Below, piece by piece: positions 16,853 to 25,998 of a DNA stretch of 64,000 nucleotides; the stretch's first letter is position 1; the number at the start of each line of letters is the position of its first letter. Position numbers and translations under genes: made by a program. The notes under the pieces are model-generated. The model worked only from the letters and a program-made list of their open reading frames with translations, ran no database searches and was not told the DNA's origin. The stretch comes from Streptomyces sp. AC558_RSS880 (lineage in GTDB: Bacteria > Actinomycetota > Actinomycetes > Streptomycetales > Streptomycetaceae), in contig NZ_JAGMUJ010000159.1 in the NCBI RefSeq assembly GCF_019049255.1, positions 83,308-147,307 on the forward strand. Direction: 5' to 3'.

Positions 16853-17707
16853 CTACGGCAACTGCGCCGCCCGCGCCTCACGGCGGTTGTCACGGAAGTT
16901 GTTCACCCGCCGCGCCGTGGCGAACAGCGGGATCACCGCCCCCATCACCAGCTGCAGCGCACAGCCCGTCTGGAGCAGCAGCTGACCGCTCGGCGCGTCG
17001 AACGCCCACGCCGCCAGCAGGCCCATCGACAGCACGATCCAGGAGAGCATCGCCACCGCGAGGCGGCCCCGCGGCTTCGGGTACTCCACCCGGCTCACCA
17101 TCAGCCACGCCGTGCCCAGAATCGCCAGCAGCGTCGCCACGAACGGCAGCTCAAGGAGCACGATCGAGACGACGGTCAGCGCGCCGAACGGCGACGGCAT
17201 GCCCTGGAAGGTGCCGTCCTTCACCGTGACGCAGGAGAATCTCGCCAGCCTCAGCACCACCGCCAGCAGCACCACGATCGCCCCGACCGCGGCCACTCTC
17301 TGGTGCGCGTCGTCCGCGACCATGCCGTAGACCAGGACGAAGTACGCCGGCGCCAGGCCGAAGCTGATCAGGTCGGACAGGTTGTCCAGCTCCGCGCCCA
17401 TCGGCGAGGAGCGCAGCTTGCGCGCCACCAGGCCGTCGAACAGGTCGAAGACCGCCGCGCACAGCATCAGGATGACGGCGGTGGCCGCGCTGTGGCGGGC
17501 CATGCCGGTCTCCTGGCTGCCCTGGAGGTGCGGGATCAGGATGCCGGTGGTGGTGAAGTACACCGCCATGAAGCCACAGGTGGCGTTGCCCAGGGTGAGG
17601 GTGTCCGCTATCGACAGGCGGAGCGAGAGGGGCATCTCCTCCTCGTCGTCCGCCTCGTCGGCCTCCGGCACCCAGCCGGTCTGTGTCTCGGGATCAACCA
17701 CGGTCAA
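16853..17707 (-). CDS. pssA: CDP-diacylglycerol-serine O-phosphatidyltransferase
   Basis: The 284-residue integral membrane enzyme has an acidic N-terminal tail (about 1-30), then about six to eight helices. The CDP-alcohol phosphotransferase motif DG-x2-AR-x8-G-x3-D-x3-D is seen in FDGLVARKL to ELDNLSDLISFG. It transfers phosphatidyl from CDP-diacylglycerol to L-serine, giving phosphatidylserine. Its start overlaps the end of psd by 14 bases, so the two enzymes of phosphatidylethanolamine synthesis are translated together. A strong hairpin at 16803-16835 ends the operon. Confidence 0.95.
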   Translation of the reverse strand: MTVVDPETQTGWVPEADEADDEEEMPLSLRLSIADTLTLGNATCGFMAVYFTTTGILIPHLQGSQETGMARHSAATAVILMLCAAVFDLFDGLVARKLRSSPMGAELDNLSDLISFGLAPAYFVLVYGMVADDAHQRVAAVGAIVVLLAVVLRLARFSCVTVKDGTFQGMPSPFGALTVVSIVLLELPFVATLLAILGTAWLMVSRVEYPKPRGRLAVAMLSWIVLSMGLLAAWAFDAPSGQLLLQTGCALQLVMGAVIPLFATARRVNNFRDNRREARAAQLP

Positions 17708-18350
17708 TGCGAGTCACCCCAGCCACGGTCTTCTGACCGACCTCGACGGCCACCTCCACGCCCTCCGGCAGGTAGATGTCGACGCGGGAGCCGAAGCGGA
17801 TCAGGCCGATGCGCTCACCCTGCTCGACCTTGGTGCCCCGGGGCACGTAGGGGACGATGCGGCGGGCCACCGCGCCGGCGATCTGGATCATCTCGATGTC
17901 GCCGAGCTCGGTGTCGAAGTGCCACACGACGCGCTCGTTGTTCTCGCTCTCCTTGTTGAAGGCGGGAACGAAGCCACCGGGGATGTGCTCGACCGACGTC
18001 ACCGTGCCGGCCAGCGGGGCCCGGTTCACGTGGACGTTGAGCGGGCTCATGAAGATCGCGACGCGGGTGCGTCCGTCCTTCCACGGCATGATGCTCTGCA
18101 CCACACCGTCGGCGGGCGAGATGACCCGACCCTGGGCGATCTCGCGCTCGGGGTCGCGGAAGAACCACAGCATCCCCGCCGCCAGCGCGGTGGCGGGGAC
18201 GGCGACGGCCTTGGCGGCACCCGAGCGGCGGGCGCGCAGAAGGCTGACGGCTGCGGTGGCGACGGTCGGCAGAAGCCACGGCGATGCTCCGCGCGCGAGG
18301 CGTACGCCGGCGAGGCTGTCGCGGTGTGCAGAGGTTTGGCTGTGGGGCAT
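17694..18350 (-). CDS. psd: Phosphatidylserine decarboxylase
   Basis: The 218-residue protein starts at MPHSQTSAH (18350, AAGGTC upstream). The longer open frame has no homology. A hydrophobic N-terminal part is followed by FFRDPEREI, SPADGVVQSI, FMSPLNVHVNRAP and the processing site LIRFGSRVDIYLP. Cleavage before that Ser makes the pyruvoyl cofactor and the short alpha chain. It decarboxylates phosphatidylserine to phosphatidylethanolamine at the membrane. The short length fits the archaeal/actinobacterial type of Psd. It is directly upstream of pssA with a 14-base overlap. Confidence 0.95.
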   Translation of the reverse strand: MPHSQTSAHRDSLAGVRLARGASPWLLPTVATAAVSLLRARRSGAAKAVAVPATALAAGMLWFFRDPEREIAQGRVISPADGVVQSIMPWKDGRTRVAIFMSPLNVHVNRAPLAGTVTSVEHIPGGFVPAFNKESENNERVVWHFDTELGDIEMIQIAGAVARRIVPYVPRGTKVEQGERIGLIRFGSRVDIYLPEGVEVAVEVGQKTVAGVTRIDRG

Positions 18351-18520
18351 GGATGACCTTCGTAGCGGATGATGCCGCGCACTTGCGGGGGACGGCGGCT
18401 TTCCGGCGATCGTAGCGGCTCCGGGCCGTAACTGGGTAAGCCAGTCAGCCGAGTCGGCGGCCGAAGAGTGCGTACGGGGTGTGATCACCTTCTCCAAGAA
18501 AACACCCCGTATCCGGACAT

Positions 18521-19726
18521 CTAACCCTGGAATCGATACTCTTCGAGCAGTCGGCGGCCGATGATCATTTTCTGGATCTCGGCGGTGCCTTCACCGATCA
18601 GCAGCATCGGCGCCTCCCGGTAGAGGCGCTCGATCTCGTACTCCTTGGAGAAGCCGTAGCCGCCGTGGATCCGGAAGGCGTCCTCCACGACCTCCTTGCA
18701 GTATTCGGAGGCGAGGTACTTCGCCATCCCTGCTTCAAGGTCGTTTCGTTCCCCGGAGTCCTTTTTGCGTGCCGCGTTCACCATCATCGCATGCGCGGCC
18801 TCCACCTTGGTAGCCATCTCCGCCAGCTTGAACTGGATGGCCTGGTGCTGGGCGATCGGCTTGCCGAAAGTGTGACGCTGCTGGGCGTACCGGACACCGA
18901 GCTCGAAGGCACGCTGAGCGACGCCGCAGCCACGCGCCGCCACATTGACACGGCCGACCTCGACCCCGTCCATCATTTGGTAAAAACCCCGGCCGGTGGT
19001 CCCGCCGAGCACCCGATCAGCGGAAACGCGCAGGCCGTCCATGATGAGCTCGGTCGTGTCGACACCCTTGTAGCCCATCTTGTCGATCTTGCCGGGGATG
19101 GTGAGGCCGGGGCGGACCTCGCCGAAGCCGGGCTCCTTCTCCACCAGGAAGGTGGTCATCGACTTGTGCGGCGCCGTGCCCTCCGGGTGACCCTCGTCAC
19201 TCCGCACCAGAACGGCGACCAGCGACGACGTTCCGCCGTTCGTCAGCCACATCTTCTGGCCGTTCAGGACGTACGAGTCACCGTCCTTCACCGCCTTCGA
19301 CGTGATCGCCGACACATCGGAGCCCAGACCCGGCTCCGACATCGAGAAGGCACCGCGGATGTCGCCGGCCGCCATCCTCGGCAGGAAGTGGTCCTTCTGC
19401 TCCTGCGTGCCGTGCTGCTTGAGCATGTACGCCACGATGAAGTGCGTGTTGATGATGCCGGAGACCGACATCCAGCCGCGGGCGATCTCCTCCACGCACA
19501 GCGCGTAGGTGAGGAGCGACTCGCCCAGGCCCCCGTACTCCTCGGGGATCATCAGGCCGAACAGGCCGAGTTCCTTCAGACCGTCGACGATCGCCTGCGG
19601 GTACTCGTCGCGGTGCTCCAGCTCGGTGGCGACCGGGATGATCTCCTTGTCCACGAAGTCGCGGACGGTGGAGAGGATCTCCTGCTGGACGTCCGTGAGA
19701 CCGGCGGTCTGGGCGAGGCGGGCCAT
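18521..19726 (-). CDS. Acyl-CoA dehydrogenase, probable (2S)-methylsuccinyl-CoA dehydrogenase
   Basis: The 401-residue flavoprotein starts at MARLAQTAGL (19726) after GGGGAAG. It shows the acyl-CoA dehydrogenase signatures FSMSEPGLGSD and YVLNGQKMWLTNGG, plus the C-terminal CKEVVEDAFRIHGGYGFSKEYEIERLYREA containing the catalytic region. As the last gene of the ethylmalonyl-CoA operon it should oxidise methylsuccinyl-CoA to mesaconyl-CoA. It is shorter than the proteobacterial Mcd I know of (about 550 residues), lacking the long N-terminal extension. The role is therefore assigned by context and would otherwise be called a generic acyl-CoA dehydrogenase. Confidence 0.9.
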   Translation of the reverse strand: MARLAQTAGLTDVQQEILSTVRDFVDKEIIPVATELEHRDEYPQAIVDGLKELGLFGLMIPEEYGGLGESLLTYALCVEEIARGWMSVSGIINTHFIVAYMLKQHGTQEQKDHFLPRMAAGDIRGAFSMSEPGLGSDVSAITSKAVKDGDSYVLNGQKMWLTNGGTSSLVAVLVRSDEGHPEGTAPHKSMTTFLVEKEPGFGEVRPGLTIPGKIDKMGYKGVDTTELIMDGLRVSADRVLGGTTGRGFYQMMDGVEVGRVNVAARGCGVAQRAFELGVRYAQQRHTFGKPIAQHQAIQFKLAEMATKVEAAHAMMVNAARKKDSGERNDLEAGMAKYLASEYCKEVVEDAFRIHGGYGFSKEYEIERLYREAPMLLIGEGTAEIQKMIIGRRLLEEYRFQG

Positions 19727-19728
19727 CG

Positions 19729-20241
19729 CTACTTCCCCTGTTCCTTCAGCTCGGGGCGGCCGGGCTGCTCGCCGCCGCGCTCCTTGATGTACGTCTCCGT
19801 CGGCACCATCACCTTGCGCCGGAACACGCAGACCAGGGTTCCGTCCTGCTTGTAGCCCTTGGTCTCGACGTGGACGATGCCGCGGTCGTTCTTCGACTTC
19901 GACGGCCACTTGTCGAGCACGGTCGTCTGGCCGTAGATCGTGTCGCCGTGGAAGGTCGGCGCCACGTGCTTCAGCGACTCGATCTCCAGGTTGGCGATCG
20001 CCTTGCCGGAGACGTCGGGCACCGACATGCCGAGCAGCAGGGAGTAGACGTAGTTCCCGACCACCACGTTCTTGCCGAAGTCCGTCGTCCTCTCGGCGTA
20101 ATTGCTGTCCATGTGCAGCGGGTGGTGGTTCATGGTGAGGAGACAGAACAGGTGGTCGTCGTACTCGGTGACCGTCTTGCCCGGCCAGTGCTTGTACGTC
20201 GCCCCGACCTCGAACTCCTCGTAGGTGCGTCCGAACTGCAT
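19729..20241 (-). CDS. MaoC-family dehydratase, probable mesaconyl-CoA hydratase
   Basis: The 170-residue hot-dog-fold protein begins MQFGRTYEEFEVGATYKHW (20241) with GGAGG ten bases upstream. The hydratase segment LTMNHHPLHMDSNYAERT and NVVVGNYVYSLLLGMSVPD resemble MaoC / R-hydratase active-site regions with the Asp-x-His pair. Sitting between the malyl-CoA lyase and the acyl-CoA dehydrogenase, it should interconvert mesaconyl-CoA and beta-methylmalyl-CoA. It is single-domain, unlike the longer two-domain mesaconyl-CoA hydratases of proteobacteria. Gaps to its neighbours are 5 and 2 bases. Confidence 0.9.
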   Translation of the reverse strand: MQFGRTYEEFEVGATYKHWPGKTVTEYDDHLFCLLTMNHHPLHMDSNYAERTTDFGKNVVVGNYVYSLLLGMSVPDVSGKAIANLEIESLKHVAPTFHGDTIYGQTTVLDKWPSKSKNDRGIVHVETKGYKQDGTLVCVFRRKVMVPTETYIKERGGEQPGRPELKEQGK

Positions 20242-20246
20242 GGCCG

Positions 20247-21209
20247 TCACGCCTCCGGGATCTCGAACGTGCTGGTGCGCCGCATGCCGGCGGCGCGTCC
20301 CTTGCCGGAGATGACCAGGGCCATCTTGCGGCTGGCCTCGTCGATCATCTCGTCGCCGAGCATCGCGGAGCCCTTCTTGCCGCCCGCCTCGGACGTGTAG
20401 TAGTCGTACGCGTCCAGGATCAGCTCGGCGTGGTCGTAGTCCTCCTGCGACGGCGAGAAGATCTCGTTGGACGCCTCGACCTGGCCCGGGTGCAGCACCC
20501 ACTTGCCGTCGAAGCCGAGCGCGGCGGCGCGCTGCGCGACCTCGCGGTAGCCGTCCACGTTGCGGATCTGGAGGTAGGGGCCGTCGATCGCCTGGAGGTC
20601 GTTGGCGCGGGCGGCCATCAGGATCTTCATCAGGATGTAGTGGTAGGCGTCCGCCGGGTAGCCGGGCGGCTGCTCGCCCACGACGAGGGACTTCATGTTG
20701 ATGGACGCCATGAAGTCGGCCGGGCCGAAGATGATGGTCTCGACGCGCGGGGAGGCCTGCGCGATCTCGTTGACGTTGTTCAGGCCGCGGGCGTTCTCGA
20801 TCTGCGCCTCGATGCCGATCCGGCCGACCTCGAAGCCCATCGTCTTCTCGATCTGGGTCAGCAGCAGGTCCAGCGCGACGATCTGCTGGGCGTCCTGGAC
20901 CTTCGGCAGCATGATGCAGTCCAGGTTCGGGCCGGCCCCCTCGACGACCGTGACGACGTCGCGGTACGTCCATTCGGTCGTCCAGTCGTTGACGCGCACG
21001 ACGCGGGTCTTGCCGGTCCAGTCGCCCTCGTTGAGGAACTTCACGATGGTGTGCCGTGCCTCGGGCTTGGCGAGCGGGGCGCACGCGTCCTCCAGGTCGA
21101 GGAAGACCTGGTCGGCGGGGAGGCCCTGGGCCTTCTCCAGGAAGCGCGGGTTCGAGCCCGGTACCGCCAGGCAGGAACGCCGGGGGCGAAGGCGGTTGAC
21201 CGTGGTCAT
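20247..21209 (-). CDS. HpcH/HpaI/CitE-family CoA lyase, probable malyl-CoA / beta-methylmalyl-CoA lyase
   Basis: The 320-residue TIM-barrel aldolase has family motifs SCLAVPGSNPRFLEKAQ, VFLDLEDACAPLAK (metal-binding Glu-Asp), GIEAQIENARGL (catalytic Glu) and IIFGPADFMASI, plus GKWVLHPGQVE. It cleaves beta-methylmalyl-CoA to glyoxylate and propionyl-CoA, the exit step of the ethylmalonyl-CoA pathway, and may also condense acetyl-CoA with glyoxylate. The start ATG overlaps the stop of the upstream mutase gene by four bases (ATGA), showing translational coupling. Confidence 0.93.
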   Translation of the reverse strand: MTTVNRLRPRRSCLAVPGSNPRFLEKAQGLPADQVFLDLEDACAPLAKPEARHTIVKFLNEGDWTGKTRVVRVNDWTTEWTYRDVVTVVEGAGPNLDCIMLPKVQDAQQIVALDLLLTQIEKTMGFEVGRIGIEAQIENARGLNNVNEIAQASPRVETIIFGPADFMASINMKSLVVGEQPPGYPADAYHYILMKILMAARANDLQAIDGPYLQIRNVDGYREVAQRAAALGFDGKWVLHPGQVEASNEIFSPSQEDYDHAELILDAYDYYTSEAGGKKGSAMLGDEMIDEASRKMALVISGKGRAAGMRRTSTFEIPEA

Positions 21210-23233
21210 GCGGGGACCTCCAGGGGGTCGAGCTTGTTCGCGTTGCGGATCTCGTCGACGATGCGGCCGATGATCCCGGTGATGTCGAAGTCCTTCGGGG
21301 TGAAGACCGCGGCCACTCCGGCTGCCCGCAGCTGTTCGGCGTCACCGCTGGGGATGATGCCACCGGCGATCACCGGTATATCTGTGGCACCGGCCACACG
21401 GAGCCGTTCGAGCACGTCCGGCACCAGCTGGGCGTGCGAGCCGGAGAGGATGGACAGGCCCACCGCGTGCACGTCCTCCGCGAGGGCGGCGTCCACGATC
21501 TGCTCGGGGGTGAGCCGGATGCCCTGGTAGACCACCTCGAACCCGGCGTCGCGGGCCCGCACGGCGATCTGCTCGGCGCCGTTGGAGTGGCCGTCCAGTC
21601 CCGGCTTGCCGACCAGGAAGCGCAGCTTGCCGACGCCCAGGTCCTTGGCCGTGCGTTCCACCTTGCGGCGCACCTCCGACAGGGCCGAGCCCTCCTCGGC
21701 GGCGACCGCCACCGGGGCGGAGGAGACACCGGTCGGCGCCCGGAACTCGCCGAACACCTCGCGCAGCGCCCCGGCCCACTCGCCGGTCGTCACGCCGGCG
21801 CGGGCGCACTCCAGGGTGGCCTCCATGAGGTTGTCGGTGCCGCGCGCGGCCTCCTTCAGCTTCTCCAGCGCCTTGCAGGGGCGCGGATGGTTGAACGGGG
21901 GCTGGTAACGCGTGTCGCGCCAGTTCTGGAGCGAGGCGACGACACGGGCCTCCACCGCCGGGTCGACCGTCTGGATCGCGGTGTCCAGGTCGGCGGTCAG
22001 CGGGTTCGGCTCGGTGCCCTCGAAGGCGTTGACACCGATGATCTTCTCCTCGCCGGACTCGATCCGGGCCCGGCGCTCGGCGTGCGAGGAGACCAGCTGG
22101 GACTTGAGGTAGCCGGACTCGACGGCGGCCATCGCGCCGCCCATCTCCTCGATCCGCTCCATCTCCGCGAGCGAGTCCGCGACCAACTGCTCCACCTTCG
22201 CCTCGATCACCTTCGAGCCCTCGAAGATGTCGTCGTACTCCAGCAGGTCGCTCTCGTACGCCAGCACCTGCTGGATGCGCAGCGACCACTGCTGGTCCCA
22301 GGGGCGGGGCAGGCCCAGCGCCTCGTTCCAGGCCGGCAGCTGCACGGCACGCGCGCGGGCGTCCTTGGAGAGGGTGACGGCCAGCATCTCCAGCACGATC
22401 CGCTGGACGTTGTTCTCCGGCTGCGCCTCGGTCAGACCGAGGGAGTTGACCTGGACGCCGTAGCGGAAGCGGCGGTGCTTGGGGTTCTCGATGCCGTACC
22501 GCTCGCGGGTGACCCGGTCCCAGATGCGGCCGAAGGCGCGCATCTTGCACATCTCCTCGATGAACCGGACACCGGCGTTCACGAAGAAGGAGATGCGCCC
22601 GACCACGTCACCCATGCGCTCCTGCGGCACCTGGCCGCTGTCGCGCACCGCGTCGAGCACGGCGATCGCGGTGGACATCGCGTACGCGATCTCCTGCACC
22701 GGCGTGGCCCCGGCCTCCTGCAGGTGGTAGCTGCAGATGTTGATCGGGTTCCACTTCGGGATGTGGGAGACCGTGTACGCGATCATGTCCGTCGTCAGGC
22801 GGAGCGACGGTCCCGGCGGGAAGACATGGGTCCCCCGGGACAGGTACTCCTTGACGATGTCGTTCTGGGTCGTGCCCTGGAGCCTGGTGATGTCCGCGCC
22901 CTGCTCCTCGGCGACGACCTGGTAGAGCGCCAGCAGCCACATGGCGGTGGCGTTGATCGTCATCGAGGTGTTCATCTGCTCCAGGGGGATGTCCTGGAAC
23001 AGCCGGCGCATGTCACCGAGGTGGGCCACCGGCACGCCGACCCGGCCGACCTCGCCACGGGCGAGGATGTGGTCGGAGTCGTACCCGGTCTGCGTCGGCA
23101 GGTCGAAGGCGACCGACAGACCGGTCTGGCCCTTGGCGAGGTTGCGTCGGTACAGCTCGTTGGACGCCTCCGCCGTGGAGTGACCGGCGTAGGTTCGCAT
23201 GAGCCACGGCCGGTCCTTCTGACGCTCAGTCAT
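21206..23233 (-). CDS. meaA: Coenzyme B12-dependent ethylmalonyl-CoA mutase (MeaA)
   Basis: The 675-residue protein combines the acyl-CoA mutase barrel (about 1-500; RTYAGHSTAEASNELYRRN, FDLPTQTGYDSDH, NTSMTINATAMWLL) with a C-terminal B12 domain (about 535-665). The B12 domain has LDGHSNGAEQIA (cobalt-ligating His), LSILSGSH and VIAGGIIPSGD. Unlike methylmalonyl-CoA mutase it has no small partner subunit beside it. Placement directly between ccr and the malyl-CoA lyase fixes the reaction as ethylmalonyl-CoA to methylsuccinyl-CoA. The gap to ccr is 17 bases. Confidence 0.95.
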   Translation of the reverse strand: MTERQKDRPWLMRTYAGHSTAEASNELYRRNLAKGQTGLSVAFDLPTQTGYDSDHILARGEVGRVGVPVAHLGDMRRLFQDIPLEQMNTSMTINATAMWLLALYQVVAEEQGADITRLQGTTQNDIVKEYLSRGTHVFPPGPSLRLTTDMIAYTVSHIPKWNPINICSYHLQEAGATPVQEIAYAMSTAIAVLDAVRDSGQVPQERMGDVVGRISFFVNAGVRFIEEMCKMRAFGRIWDRVTRERYGIENPKHRRFRYGVQVNSLGLTEAQPENNVQRIVLEMLAVTLSKDARARAVQLPAWNEALGLPRPWDQQWSLRIQQVLAYESDLLEYDDIFEGSKVIEAKVEQLVADSLAEMERIEEMGGAMAAVESGYLKSQLVSSHAERRARIESGEEKIIGVNAFEGTEPNPLTADLDTAIQTVDPAVEARVVASLQNWRDTRYQPPFNHPRPCKALEKLKEAARGTDNLMEATLECARAGVTTGEWAGALREVFGEFRAPTGVSSAPVAVAAEEGSALSEVRRKVERTAKDLGVGKLRFLVGKPGLDGHSNGAEQIAVRARDAGFEVVYQGIRLTPEQIVDAALAEDVHAVGLSILSGSHAQLVPDVLERLRVAGATDIPVIAGGIIPSGDAEQLRAAGVAAVFTPKDFDITGIIGRIVDEIRNANKLDPLEVPA

Positions 23234-23250
23234 CTATGACCTCGGTGTCC

Positions 23251-24594
23251 TCAGATGTTCCGGAAGCGGTTGATGGCGTCGATGTGCTTCGCGCGCTTCT
23301 CGTGGTCGCGCACGCCCAGGCCCTCCTCGGGCGCCATGCACAGCACGCCGACCTTGCCCTGGTGCGCGTTGCGGTGCACGTCGTGGGCGGCCTGGCCGGT
23401 GTCCTCCAGGGAGTACACCTTCGACAGGGTCGGGTGGATCTTTCCCTTCGCGATCAGCCGGTTGGCCTCCCAGGCCTCGCGGTAGTTGGCGAAGTGCGAG
23501 CCGATGATGCGCTTCAGCGACATCCACAGGTAGCGGTTGTCGTACTGGTGCATGTAGCCCGAGGTCGAGGCGCAGGTGGTGATGGTGCCGCCCTTGCGGG
23601 TGACGTAGACCGAGGCGCCGAAGGTCTCGCGGCCGGGGTGCTCGAAGACGATGTCGATGTCCTCGCCGCCGGTGAGTTCGCGGATGCGCTTGCCGAAGCG
23701 CTTCCACTCTTTCGGGTCCTGGGTGTTCTCGTCCTTCCAGAACCTGTAGCCCTCGGCGCTGCGGTCGATGATCGCCTCCGCGCCCATCGCCCGGCAGATG
23801 TCCGCCTTCTGCTCGCTGGAGACGACGCAGACCGGGTTGGCGCCGCCGGCCAGCGCGAACTGGGTGGCGTAGGAGCCGAGTCCGCCGCTCGCGCCCCAGA
23901 TGAGGACGTTGTCGCCCTGCTTCATGCCGGCGCCGTTGCGGGAGACCAGCTGCCGGTAGGCGGTGGAGTTGACCAGGCCCGGGGCGGCGGCCTCCTCCCA
24001 GCTGAGGTGGTCCGGCTTGGGCATCAGCTGGTTGGACTTCACGAGGGCGATCTCGGCGAGACCGCCGAAGTTCGTCTCGAAGCCCCAGATGCGCTGCTCG
24101 GGGTCGAGCATCGTGTCGTTGTGGCCGTCGGACGACTCCAGCTCGACGGAGAGGCAGTGCGCGACGACCTCGTCGCCGGGCTTCCAGGAGTTGACGCCGG
24201 GGCCGGTGCGCAGCACGACGCCCGCGAGGTCGGAGCCGATGACGTGGTACGGCAGGTCGTGGCGCTTGGCCAGCTCGCTGGTGCGGCCGTAGCGCTCCAG
24301 GAAGCCGAACGTCGACAGCGGCTCGAAGATCGAGGTCCACACCGAGTTGTAGTTGACCGAGGAGGCCATGACGGCCACCAGGGCCTCGCCCGGGCCGAGT
24401 TCGGGCAGCGGCACGTCGTCGAGGTGGATCGACTTGCGGGGGTCCTTGTCGCGGGTCTCGAGGCCCGCGAACATCTCCGTCTCGTCCTTGTGCACGGTGA
24501 TCGCGCGGTACGACTCGGGGAGCGGCAGGGCGGCGAAGTCCTCCGACGTGGAGTCGGGCGACTGGATCGCGGCCAGGATGTCCTTCATGGTCAC
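23251..24594 (-). CDS. ccrA: Crotonyl-CoA carboxylase/reductase
   Basis: The start is GTG 24594 with GGAGG seven bases upstream. The ATG two codons later is poorly spaced. The 447-residue MDR-family enzyme has the NADPH site LIWGASGGLGSYATQFAL. Residues reported for CO2 binding in crotonyl-CoA carboxylases are recognisable: Asn in SSVNYNSVW, Phe-Glu in WGFETNFGG and His in IIGSHFANYREAWEANRL. It reductively carboxylates crotonyl-CoA to ethylmalonyl-CoA, the committed step of acetate assimilation here and a precursor supply for polyketides. It is the first gene of a five-gene operon whose gaps never exceed 20 bases. The 428-base upstream gap is the likely control region. Confidence 0.96.
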   Translation of the reverse strand: MTMKDILAAIQSPDSTSEDFAALPLPESYRAITVHKDETEMFAGLETRDKDPRKSIHLDDVPLPELGPGEALVAVMASSVNYNSVWTSIFEPLSTFGFLERYGRTSELAKRHDLPYHVIGSDLAGVVLRTGPGVNSWKPGDEVVAHCLSVELESSDGHNDTMLDPEQRIWGFETNFGGLAEIALVKSNQLMPKPDHLSWEEAAAPGLVNSTAYRQLVSRNGAGMKQGDNVLIWGASGGLGSYATQFALAGGANPVCVVSSEQKADICRAMGAEAIIDRSAEGYRFWKDENTQDPKEWKRFGKRIRELTGGEDIDIVFEHPGRETFGASVYVTRKGGTITTCASTSGYMHQYDNRYLWMSLKRIIGSHFANYREAWEANRLIAKGKIHPTLSKVYSLEDTGQAAHDVHRNAHQGKVGVLCMAPEEGLGVRDHEKRAKHIDAINRFRNI

Positions 24595-24929
24595 GGTGTT
24601 GCCTCCGGCGATGAGCGCCCTGAGGGAGGGGCGCTGAGGGTTACGTCGGTGTGCTGCTGAGGGTGGGAAGGGGTGCCGTCGGTTCGGCGGTGGTGCTTCG
24701 GCAGCGCTGGGTGTGCGCGGGAGGTTGCCTGTGACGCAGGCGTCCGGACGTGCGGGCGAGGGGCCCGCCGGGACTCGCCCGGACCTCTTCAACGTATGGC
24801 ACGCCGTGTCATCCGGCAAGGCACTGGGTGCCAGAACATTGGTTCAGGTGAAATCTTTACCCATCAGATGAGCGATGATCGATCGAATCGGCCCGGAAAC
24901 GGGTGCGAAAAGCGCCCTGACATGGCAAA

Positions 24930-24953
24930 ACGGCCACCCGGTGGGGTGGCCGT
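24930..24953 (-). terminator. Rho-independent terminator of the TetR gene
   Basis: ACGGCCACCC (24930-24939) and GGGTGGCCGT (24944-24953) form a perfect 10-base-pair stem with a GGTG loop. Read on the minus strand, it is followed by TTTT, a classical intrinsic terminator. Confidence 0.85.
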
Positions 24954-24972
24954 CGTCACAGCGGCGAGCGGG

Positions 24973-25018
24973 CTGGTCAGCACTTCTCGGCGGGGCTGGT
25001 CAGCACTCCTCGGCGGGG
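24973..25018. repeat. Two tandem copies of a 23-base unit at the tetR 3' end
   Basis: The unit starting CTGGTCAGCACT at 24973 repeats at 24996 with one change, and a partial third copy runs into the tetR stop. Read on the minus strand the units could encode SPAEEC-stop and SPAEKC-stop, so the repeat may be a duplicated gene tail. Confidence 0.6.
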
Positions 25019-25022
25019 CTGT

Positions 25023-25835
25023 TCAACGCTCCTTGAGCGCCTGCTCGATGGTCCGCATCACCTCGTCCAGCGGGGCGTCCACGTGGGCGACCGTCACCAG
25101 GACCTCTCCGTGCGCGGACGCCGAGGCCGCGGGCGGCTTCGGCGGCGCGGTGCGCCGGCCCGCCATGATCCCGCTGCCGAAGGTCTTGCGGACGATCGCG
25201 AAGGCGTGGTCCAGCTGGGCCTCGACATCGCCCTGGCCGTCGGCCCGCAGCCAGCGCCGCAGCACGTGGTTGTGCGCGGTGACCACGGCGGACGCGGCGA
25301 CCTCCGCCAGCAGCGGGTCGTCGTTGGCGTCGTCGTCGTGCGCGTGCTCGTCGAAGTGGCCGAGCAGATAACGGGTGAAGAGGCGCTCGTAGCGGGCCAC
25401 CGACGCGATCTCCGCCTCGCGCAGGGTGGGCACCTCGCGCGTCAGCTTGTAGCGGGCGACCGAGATCTCCGGCCGCGCCGCGTACATCCTCATGACCTCC
25501 TTGATGCCACGGCACACCGTGTCGAGCGGATGCTCGTGCGCGGGGGCGGCGTTGAGCACCGCCTCGGCGCGGACCAGGGTGTCGTCGTGGTCGGGGAAGA
25601 TCGCCTCTTCCTTGGAACGGAAGTGGCGGAAGAAGGTGCGGCGGGCGACCCCGGCGGCGGCCGCGATCTCGTCGACGGTGGTGGCCTCGTACCCCTTGGT
25701 CGCGAACAGCTCCATCGCGGCGGCCGCCAGTTCCCGGCGCATTTTGAGCCGCTGGGCGGCGGCACGGGAGCCTGCGGCGCTTTCCGGCGGCTCGGTCGTG
25801 GCTGGTGGACGTGCGGACTTGGCGGGCTGGGACAT
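25023..25835 (-). CDS. TetR-family regulator of the ethylmalonyl-CoA gene region
   Basis: The helix-turn-helix lies at LAAAAMELFATKGYEATTVDEIAAAAGVARRTFFRHF, preceded by a 30-residue Ser/Pro/Ala tail. The start is uncertain. MSQPAKSARP (25835) gives 270 residues, and MQYVQG (25853) would add six. The ligand domain contains the acidic His/Asp segment HFDEHAHDDDANDD, and the C-terminus has HGEVLVTVAHVDAP. It is divergently placed neither to ccr nor to the dehydrogenase. All run leftward, so it sits between the 3-hydroxyacyl-CoA dehydrogenase gene and ccr. It probably senses an acyl-CoA or related metabolite, by position only. Confidence 0.85.
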   Translation of the reverse strand: MSQPAKSARPPATTEPPESAAGSRAAAQRLKMRRELAAAAMELFATKGYEATTVDEIAAAAGVARRTFFRHFRSKEEAIFPDHDDTLVRAEAVLNAAPAHEHPLDTVCRGIKEVMRMYAARPEISVARYKLTREVPTLREAEIASVARYERLFTRYLLGHFDEHAHDDDANDDPLLAEVAASAVVTAHNHVLRRWLRADGQGDVEAQLDHAFAIVRKTFGSGIMAGRRTAPPKPPAASASAHGEVLVTVAHVDAPLDEVMRTIEQALKER

Positions 25836-25998
25836 GCCCTGAACGTACTGCATGCGCGCAGCTCGGTGCGCGTGACCGGGGGTTCCCCCGCCCTCGGCGG
25901 GCGGGGGAGGGGCGACGGGGGCCGGTGGCGGGAACCGGTCGGGGCCGAGCAGTCCGCCCCACTCCGCGCCGCCCTCGAACCGGTCGCCGGGACGCCGC

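Larger units (their letters stand above)
24595..25022. other. Control region of the ethylmalonyl-CoA operon
   Basis: This 428-base gap holds the ccr promoter region, the tetR terminator (24930-24953) and a short tandem repeat at the tetR end. The part around 24790-24910 is clearly less GC-rich than its surroundings (for example GTGAAATCTTTACCCATCAG). It contains small dyads, including GGCAC-TGG-GTGCC near 24821-24833. No gene is seen. I could not assign a TetR operator. Confidence 0.5.

Noticed and set aside
24973..25018. Tandem 23-base repeat as a possible regulatory iteron
   Set aside because: Only two copies, and they overlap the tetR stop region and look like a duplicated gene tail, so a replication or regulator-binding role is not supported.
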